Source of the DNA: Trachythela sp. YZ-2020
Taxonomy: Eukaryota > Cnidaria > Anthozoa > Malacalcyonacea > Clavulariidae
Length of the DNA: 64,000 nt
NCBI GenBank assembly: GCA_016169945.1
Contig: JADLSH010000228.1
Location: forward strand, 1 to 64,000
Direction of reading: 5' to 3'
A model generated the notes under the pieces. The model ran no database searches. It was not told the DNA's origin and saw only the letters and a program-made list of their open reading frames with translations. Of the stretch, positions 58,057 to 64,000 are shown piece by piece. The translations under genes and the position numbers were made by a program. Positions within the stretch are counted from its first letter, which is position 1. The number at the start of each line of letters is the position of its first letter.

Positions 58057-60190
58057 TTTATAGTATCGGTTTGTTTACCAAAAAACGTCACTAACCGCAA
58101 AGATTTTGAGGTTAGCCAACCTATACCATATTATACATGCATGCATACAAATTCTACATGGCAGATCCGTACTGGAATTTAAATTTTAAAGGTCTCAGAA
58201 GTGGCGGTTTGACTCCTGATGTTACAATCAATACAAACATTATTTTATAGACGATAAATGAACCTAATTAATGTGCAGTGAATTGCCAACGTGATGAAAT
58301 ATACCGTACATTGAATAAAAACTTTTCATTTATGGTTTTCGTGAACTGTATATATGTGTGGCTGACTCGTCCCCAGTCGTCTCTATCAGAAAAATTCGGA
58401 AAATAGGGCCCGCAAGGAGGGATTTGCTGCGGGCGTGTGAGGCAAGCCGGGCCCGGGGAGGGGCGCGTATGTGTATATGTGGTGCATAAATCTGTCGATG
58501 AGGATTTATAGATCTGTCATGTGGATCTAAGCATATATTTCTATTAACTAGAAATACATGCTTGCAGTAACCCCTCGCCCCAGCTGAACATTGCCAGACA
58601 TTACATTCCAAAACATTACTATTGCTAATCTTTTTTATCAAAAAATCTGCCATGCAAAGGTTGTAGGCGAGTCGGATATCTGCGTTCAAAACAAATTTTT
58701 GGCATAGAAAACAGAATTGGATCCTTGGCTCACACCCCTCTTCACGACGCAATCAAAGGCTATCGCCAAATGAAATGTTTTACCTGACGTAATCACTGTG
58801 GCTTCCTTCATTTTAAATTTGCCATTAAAATTTTGATCATTACTCTAATAGTTTGGAAAGAAGAGTGGAAGGAAACAATATTATTTTGGGAAATTTATTT
58901 TGAAAGAATAAAAAATGGAAATTTTGTTTCAAGAAGAGGAAGCACAGTAGCCATGGCAACACGATAAAATAAACTTCTTTTCTGGAGTACAAAACAACAG
59001 GTTACAAAAACTACAAATATAATTAAAATATTAGTTGTTTTAGCCATACAAATCTGAGATATATGGTGTAGGTATGTTCTTATGCATTCTATAAGCTTCA
59101 AATTAATGTTTAAATGCAACCTTCCGTTTACTAAAACGTTGCCAAAGGTTTATAAAACTAAACTGCCTTTTACTTATAAATTAGTTTTTTAAATGAAATG
59201 AGTTGAAAATATACAAATTCTCTCGTGTGAAACGATTTCGCTTTCCTTTTAAGTTGGAACTTTTTGATAGCATGAAATATAGGATATTTAATTGTAAAAA
59301 AATGAAAATCTATGTAAATAAAACAACATTCTTACGGCTATATCAACAATTTAATATAAGAAACTTGCCATATTTTTTCGACCATCTATCTCTATTTATC
59401 CTTTTTTATAAAGTATAAACGATAAATTTGTTCCGCAGCTTTTCCTGAAGTCCCAAAAAGCTGTTTATAAGTTATAATTCAGATTTACTGATATGACTTA
59501 CTCATGTTTTTTTTATAATTCGCTCATTCCACTCCTAACAAAGATTAGTGAGATGACCACCCATCACCAGTGAACTCAATTTGGTTACCTGGAACACAGA
59601 TTAAGTATGAACAGATGTCCATCTTCTGTAAAAAGCTCGTCCCGCGGTCGCCATCTTATTGGCAAGTTGTGATGGCGTGTGCATGACGTGTATTCGTCAT
59701 TTGTTATTACGTCATTGCTCATGCCCCTTGACGTAATTTGCCTTGACATTGCGAAAAAAAAACCATTGGCCTTGCAATGTATGTAATTTAGTTAAACAAT
59801 TACTACTAAAATGGCAGAGCAGCCGCGAGAAAATGAAAATGCAAATAGAAATTGTTCGTGCTGACGTGCTCAAAACTATCAAACTGCGCCTAAAGCATGA
59901 TGGCGTGCATGACGTGTACATTTTGGGAAATTTGAGGACACGAAAGACTCTATGAAGTTAAAGTTATGCACACAGAAACTGACACAGAAGGTCATTCTAG
60001 ATTTTTTTGTGTTTGCGTAAAGCGCTGCATCAGTAGTGCTACAAACACCCCTGTCCAGGTATAGCCATGACATATATTTATTTCTTTTGGGGTGACTACT
60101 GGCATTAGGCACTTGCTGAGTGACGAAATTTGATCGACGAATAGCGCTGACGCAAAAGAGATAAGAGATGACGTTTAGTATTTGTGCTTC
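58057..60190. other. Unassigned intergenic region
   Basis: No protein family or transposon ends are recognised. The longest frame (minus, 58752-58330, 140 codons) has no family pattern. The words gatggcgtg and catgacgtgta recur at about 59670 and 59900. A gene could be missed if its exons are short. Confidence 0.35.
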
Positions 60191-61285
60191 TGGGCCCGGT
60201 GTATCAAAAGTGTGGATAATAAGCGGCCGGCGGATAGTTTCGCTATCCGGCGGATAAATTTTATCCAGGTAAAAAAATTGCGTACCAAGCTTGGATAGCG
60301 TTGGCCAGCGACAAAAAAAGCTATCCGCGTAGTAAAAATTTATCCGAGTCCGGAGGTAAATTTTAATCTCTATCCCGGTGGATAACTCGAAGTTTCCAAG
60401 ACAAAATATAAAATATTTGGATGAAAAGAGAGTCGATTGAGAGACATCAATTATGCAATTCTGTTTAAAGTCATTATTCCTAATAATGCAATTTATAAGT
60501 AAGTATCTTTACTTTTTGTTTTTTTTTTTTGAACATCCTATTTTTGTCGGTTGGACTGACCGACCGGTCATCTTCAGATCTTCCTTCTCTTTTTTTGAGT
60601 TTGAAAACAATTTCTCACTTTTAGTAGTTTAAAAACACGATGAAACGATGAACGTATACAACCATACAAAACCGAAAAAACGTAACATAGATACAAAGAC
60701 AACCGGGCGAATTTACAAATTGTTGTTTTGAGACTTTGATTGCCAATCAAAGAAAAAGACTTAATGTTCTTAAACTGTTATAAAATTGTTCAAGGGTCAG
60801 GAACAAAATATTAAAATATTAGGAAATAAATAGTTAACCATAACTCATATATATAACAGTTCTGCTGTCTCTGAAAAATAAACAATAAACAATGCTGTGA
60901 GCAGTTAGCTAAAAAAGCTGAACAAAAACACACACGTACTGAAATGTACAATGAAAATCCATACAAGTCTGACTGGTTAATACGTATGATGACGGGACTG
61001 AAAAAATCAATACAACCAACAAACAAAATTTAAGTAAGTTAATAACGAATAATATGGGATTTATTTATACAAGCAAATTATAAATCATTATAAAGTTCAA
61101 AGCAATTACGTTGAGGAGTAAAAAATTTCAAGAAAATCCGGTTTTTTTTCCGGTTAAAACTGTTATCCGACGGATAGCTATCCACCCTGCTATCCGCTTC
61201 GTACAACGCATTTTATTTTAAGATAACTATCCACGGATAATTATCCAGAAGATTCGGATAGGACTTATCCACGGATACCAATCCA
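60190..61285. mobile_element. Possible MITE-like element rich in tatccgcc/ggcggata words
   Basis: Left part (60195-60370) and right part (61160-61280) both carry several copies of gcggata, tatccg and ttatcc in inverse arrangement. The left edge reads gggcccggtgtatcaaaa, a form often seen at MITE ends. A clean right terminus and target duplication could not be fixed. The middle is AT-rich. Confidence 0.35.
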
Positions 61286-61905
61286 TCGTATATACTTATT
61301 ACCAATGCCTGGAACGATAACTGGCTGTGATGAAGATGAAAAAACAGCTGAAATAACAGTGCCATGCCGAAATTTCTGACAGTAAGTTCAAAAGTTCAAA
61401 ACAGTTCAGAAAAAAATAAAAAAAAATACAAAACCTAAAAGATGCAGCTTACCTTATCATATTTTCCATCTTTCAGAAACATTTTATTTTTTTTTTAAAT
61501 AGTTTTAATACACTACAAAATACGAATGCTTTTTTGAACAAAGCAAAAACACTGAACTAAACTAACTTACCTCAGTGAAATTGAATAATTTCTTTTCAGT
61601 CCAGTGCTAAATAATCTTTTATTTTTTAGCCAGTTACAAAGTAGAAACTATTTCGATTTGCAAAAAGTTTTTTTTTTTTCCCATTGAAAAAAAAAAAAAA
61701 AACGTTTTTTCAAAAAATAACACAAAAATAGAGTTTTTGAACGAAACGTGCGGACCGGAATAAGTTGTGGGGACTGAAACTGACGCATGGACTGACTGAC
61801 GACCGCGTAAAAGGACTGTTGACGTATCAACCTTTTTTTAAAAAAGAATGATTATGTTTACTCGTTTTTATTAGAAGAATTTAAAGTTCATCACTTTCCC
61901 ACATC
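61286..61905. other. AT-rich spacer with poly-A/T runs
   Basis: Long T and A runs near 61490 and 61665-61700. No gene or repeat family is recognised. Confidence 0.4.
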
Positions 61906-61913
61906 CATCACAC

Positions 61914-62357
61914 CAGTGCTTCCACTTTCAACTTTGTAATTTCCATATATGACAGCAAAGATTTCCATAAATTTACCAAAAATTCCATAAATTCCCAATG
62001 CTATCCCTAAGTATCACAATTTACCCCACAATAACCCATATTATCCCCTGACATTATCCCACACATGTTTCAACATCTGAAAATCTGGAGTTTGGGGCGA
62101 ATTTGAAACTTGGGTATTCGAGATTTAGGTCCATATTATAGGTGATTTGTCCTTGAGAATGGGATTAAACGTGATATTTAGCATAGTCTTTGGACTTTTA
62201 ACAGTTAGTATTCAATATAATTGGTATTATTTGCTGAAAACTGAAATTTCCATAGAATTTCCATGTCTTTTCCAATTCCATGAAAAATTCCTTATCACCT
62301 GATATTACTACAAAAATTCCATAAAATATGGAAATTTCCATGAAAGTGGAAACCCTG
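61914..62357. mobile_element. Non-autonomous hAT element, 444 bp, with atttccat repeats
   Basis: The ends cagtgcttccactttca and the inverse of cagggtttccactttca are flanked by catcacac on both sides (61906-61913 and 62358-62365). Some ten copies of (a)tttccat or attccataaa lie near the two ends. No transposase is present. Confidence 0.85.
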
Positions 62358-62365
62358 CATCACAC

Positions 62366-62919
62366 CCATGAAACATAGCCATGCGCCCGCAAAACTTGAT
62401 GAACTTTGGATTTCCCATTGCTTTCCTGTTTTTCCGGGTGTAAATATCCGAGTGGAATTAGTACCCTCGCACGGCGCTTCGCGCCGGCTCGGGGATTATG
62501 ATTTATTGTAGATATCTGGATCTTGGAAGCGGGAAGCCCTGTATCTGTGAAAATCTGATATTTCGATTGTCGAGCTGTAGATCTGTAGAACTCTGGAGCT
62601 GTGAAGTTGTAGATCTCTGGACTGGTAGGTCTGTGGATCTGCAGTGGAGCTGTAGAAAAACCCCGAAATTTGAAGATGTATTCAAGTAAAGTTACGCACG
62701 TGTTTACGTGCATACGTCAGGCTATATTATTATAGAATTACGACGTCGCTTCAAATTTCTAGCGTTCAATATTCCTTGATGTTGACTGCTGTACAGATTT
62801 TTACTTCCTTTCTAGATATAGAATTTTGAAAACCTGCTCTGACGCCAACAATTTAGATCTATTTAAAATTGCCAAACACTAGTATAAGTACAACATGAAT
62901 GTGACAACCCGGAAGGCCA
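62366..62919. other. Spacer with a degenerate ctgtagatct repeat
   Basis: Between about 62505 and 62655 variants of ctgtagatctctgga recur about seven times with irregular spacing. On the minus strand they give a repetitive Arg/Ser/Thr-rich frame (62713-62360) that looks fortuitous. Confidence 0.4.
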
Positions 62920-63680
62920 TGTGCTCCTTTGGTTTTCGACCTATTTTTCAAAAGTCCCATGCAAGCTTGCCACTGGCTTGCCTCAAACTACTCCCAAACG
63001 TTTGGGGATGACCAAAACCTCTTTCTTTCATCAAAACAATTATTTTCAAGCTATCTAAACATGCTCTAAAAGTTGAAAATTTTGGGCAAATGCAAAGGGG
63101 GGACCACCGAAAACCGAAAGCCGGACAAAGCAGTGGTTCCCCCTTTGGTTTTCGACTTATTTTTCTAAATTCCCAATCTTGCCCTCAAACTACTCCCAAA
63201 GTTTGGGAGATGGCTAAAACGTCTTTCTTTCATCAAAACAATGATTTTCAAGTTATATAAACATGTTTTAAAGAAGTTGGAAATTTTGGTCAATTGCAAG
63301 GTAGGACCACAGGCAACCGAAGGCCATGTTGTCGACTTATTTTTCAAAACTCCAGATCTCCTTTAAACTACTCCCAAACGTTTGAGAGATGGCGAAAACC
63401 TCTTTCTTTCATCAACACAATAATTTTCTCAAGTTATATAAACATGTTTTAAAAAAGTTGAAAATCTTGGTCAAATGCAAAGGGGAGACCACAGGCAACC
63501 GAGGGCCCTGTTGTCCGCACTTTGGTGTTCGACTTATTTTTTGAAAGTCCCAATCTTCCCTCGAAGTACTCCAAAACGTTTGCGAGATGGTAAGAACCAC
63601 TTTCTTTCATCAAAACAATGATTCTCAAATTATGAGTTGAAAAGTTTGGTCAATTACAAAGGGGCAACCGAAGCCCTAAA
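62920..63680. repeat. Tandem repeat array, about 185-210 bp units, four copies
   Basis: The anchor ttcgac(c/t)tatttttc (variants) occurs at about 62936, 63145, 63332 and 63527. Each is followed by aaactactcccaaacgttt-like, ctttctttcatcaaaacaat and aagttgaaaattttgg-like blocks. Units differ by indels and substitutions, so the array is old. It has no coding capacity. Confidence 0.8.
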
Positions 63681-63710
63681 ACACGCTACGAAGTGATCAC
63701 ACGCTTTGCA

Positions 63711-63895
63711 TACTGTACCGCAATATATGATCCGCAAATTAAAACCGCAAATTTATAATCCGCAAATTATAATCCGCATTTTCCACCGCAATCCACAATT
63801 TATATTCCGCAAATTATAGTCCGCAGTTTACAATGCGCAATTTATAATCCGCAATTTATCATTCGCAGTCCGTAATCCGCAATCCGCACTTTTCA
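63711..63895. repeat. Short tandem repeat, ccgcaa(a/t)ttataat units
   Basis: Roughly a dozen units of about 13 bases (aatccgcaaattat) with variable filling. It follows the larger array directly. The last 100 bases of the window show nothing recognisable. Confidence 0.75.
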
Positions 63896-64000
63896 CCAAA
63901 CCATTTGAAAAGATATTTCCAGTTTGAGAGTATTTTGTGATGAAATTCAACAGACATTCCATGAAAATGGAATTAAATTTGTATGCTACGCTTCCGGTCG

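Noticed and set aside
58330..58752. 140-codon minus-strand open frame
   Set aside because: No family pattern, no splice context, and irregular composition; most likely a chance frame.

Overview
The window looks like a piece of an AT-rich, transposon-dense invertebrate animal genome. Genes are split into short exons with GT-AG introns, and the intergenic and intronic DNA is filled with non-LTR retrotransposons, hAT-type and other cut-and-paste elements, foldback MITEs and minisatellites. The mix (CR1/L2-like LINEs with a 2A-like motif, ZNF862-like hAT transposases, many palindromic MITEs) would fit a cnidarian. That is an inference from character, not an identification.

Two host genes can be read exon by exon, both on the + strand. 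(1) 5904-10385 holds the last six exons of a protein with DsbA/2-hydroxychromene-2-carboxylate isomerase-like (GST-kappa-type) domains. The window holds the end of one domain and a whole second domain; the first domain must begin upstream. (2) 27939-57195 holds a complete SLC36-like (AAAP family) amino-acid transporter of 438 residues in nine coding exons whose phases all agree. Its seventh coding exon is present twice, inside a near-identical 3.7 kb tandem duplication. An orphan first exon resembling XPG/EXO1-type nucleases lies at 26240.

Layout. 1-2100: palindromic and Harbinger-type MITEs. 2600-5829: decayed LINE with a foldback element in its 3' part. 5904-10385: DsbA-like gene, with a nearly full-length but broken LINE in one intron. 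11866-15260: two truncated LINEs meeting head to head. 15493-20970: elements with 9-bp target duplications, including a 2.9 kb element carrying two converging gene remnants. 21674-26062: foldbacks, two hAT-like elements and nested minisatellites. 26240-27862: the orphan nuclease exon, a minisatellite and two foldback MITEs, the last 76 bases before the transporter start codon. 27939-57195: transporter gene. Its 14 kb fourth intron holds a palindrome with 503-base arms, two copies of a TTAA-target element, and a 5.5 kb hAT transposon nested inside the second copy. 57871-64000: more MITEs, a hAT element and tandem repeats, with no recognisable gene.

I see no operon, CRISPR array, or RNA gene. 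One tRNA-like sequence is better explained as a SINE. Apart from the two host genes and the orphan exon, nearly every long open frame is a transposon fragment or a chance frame. No new multi-gene system is evident. The most unusual points are the duplicated, phase-asymmetric exon, the long near-perfect palindrome, the datable nest of transposons and the 9-bp-duplication element with its own MITE derivative.
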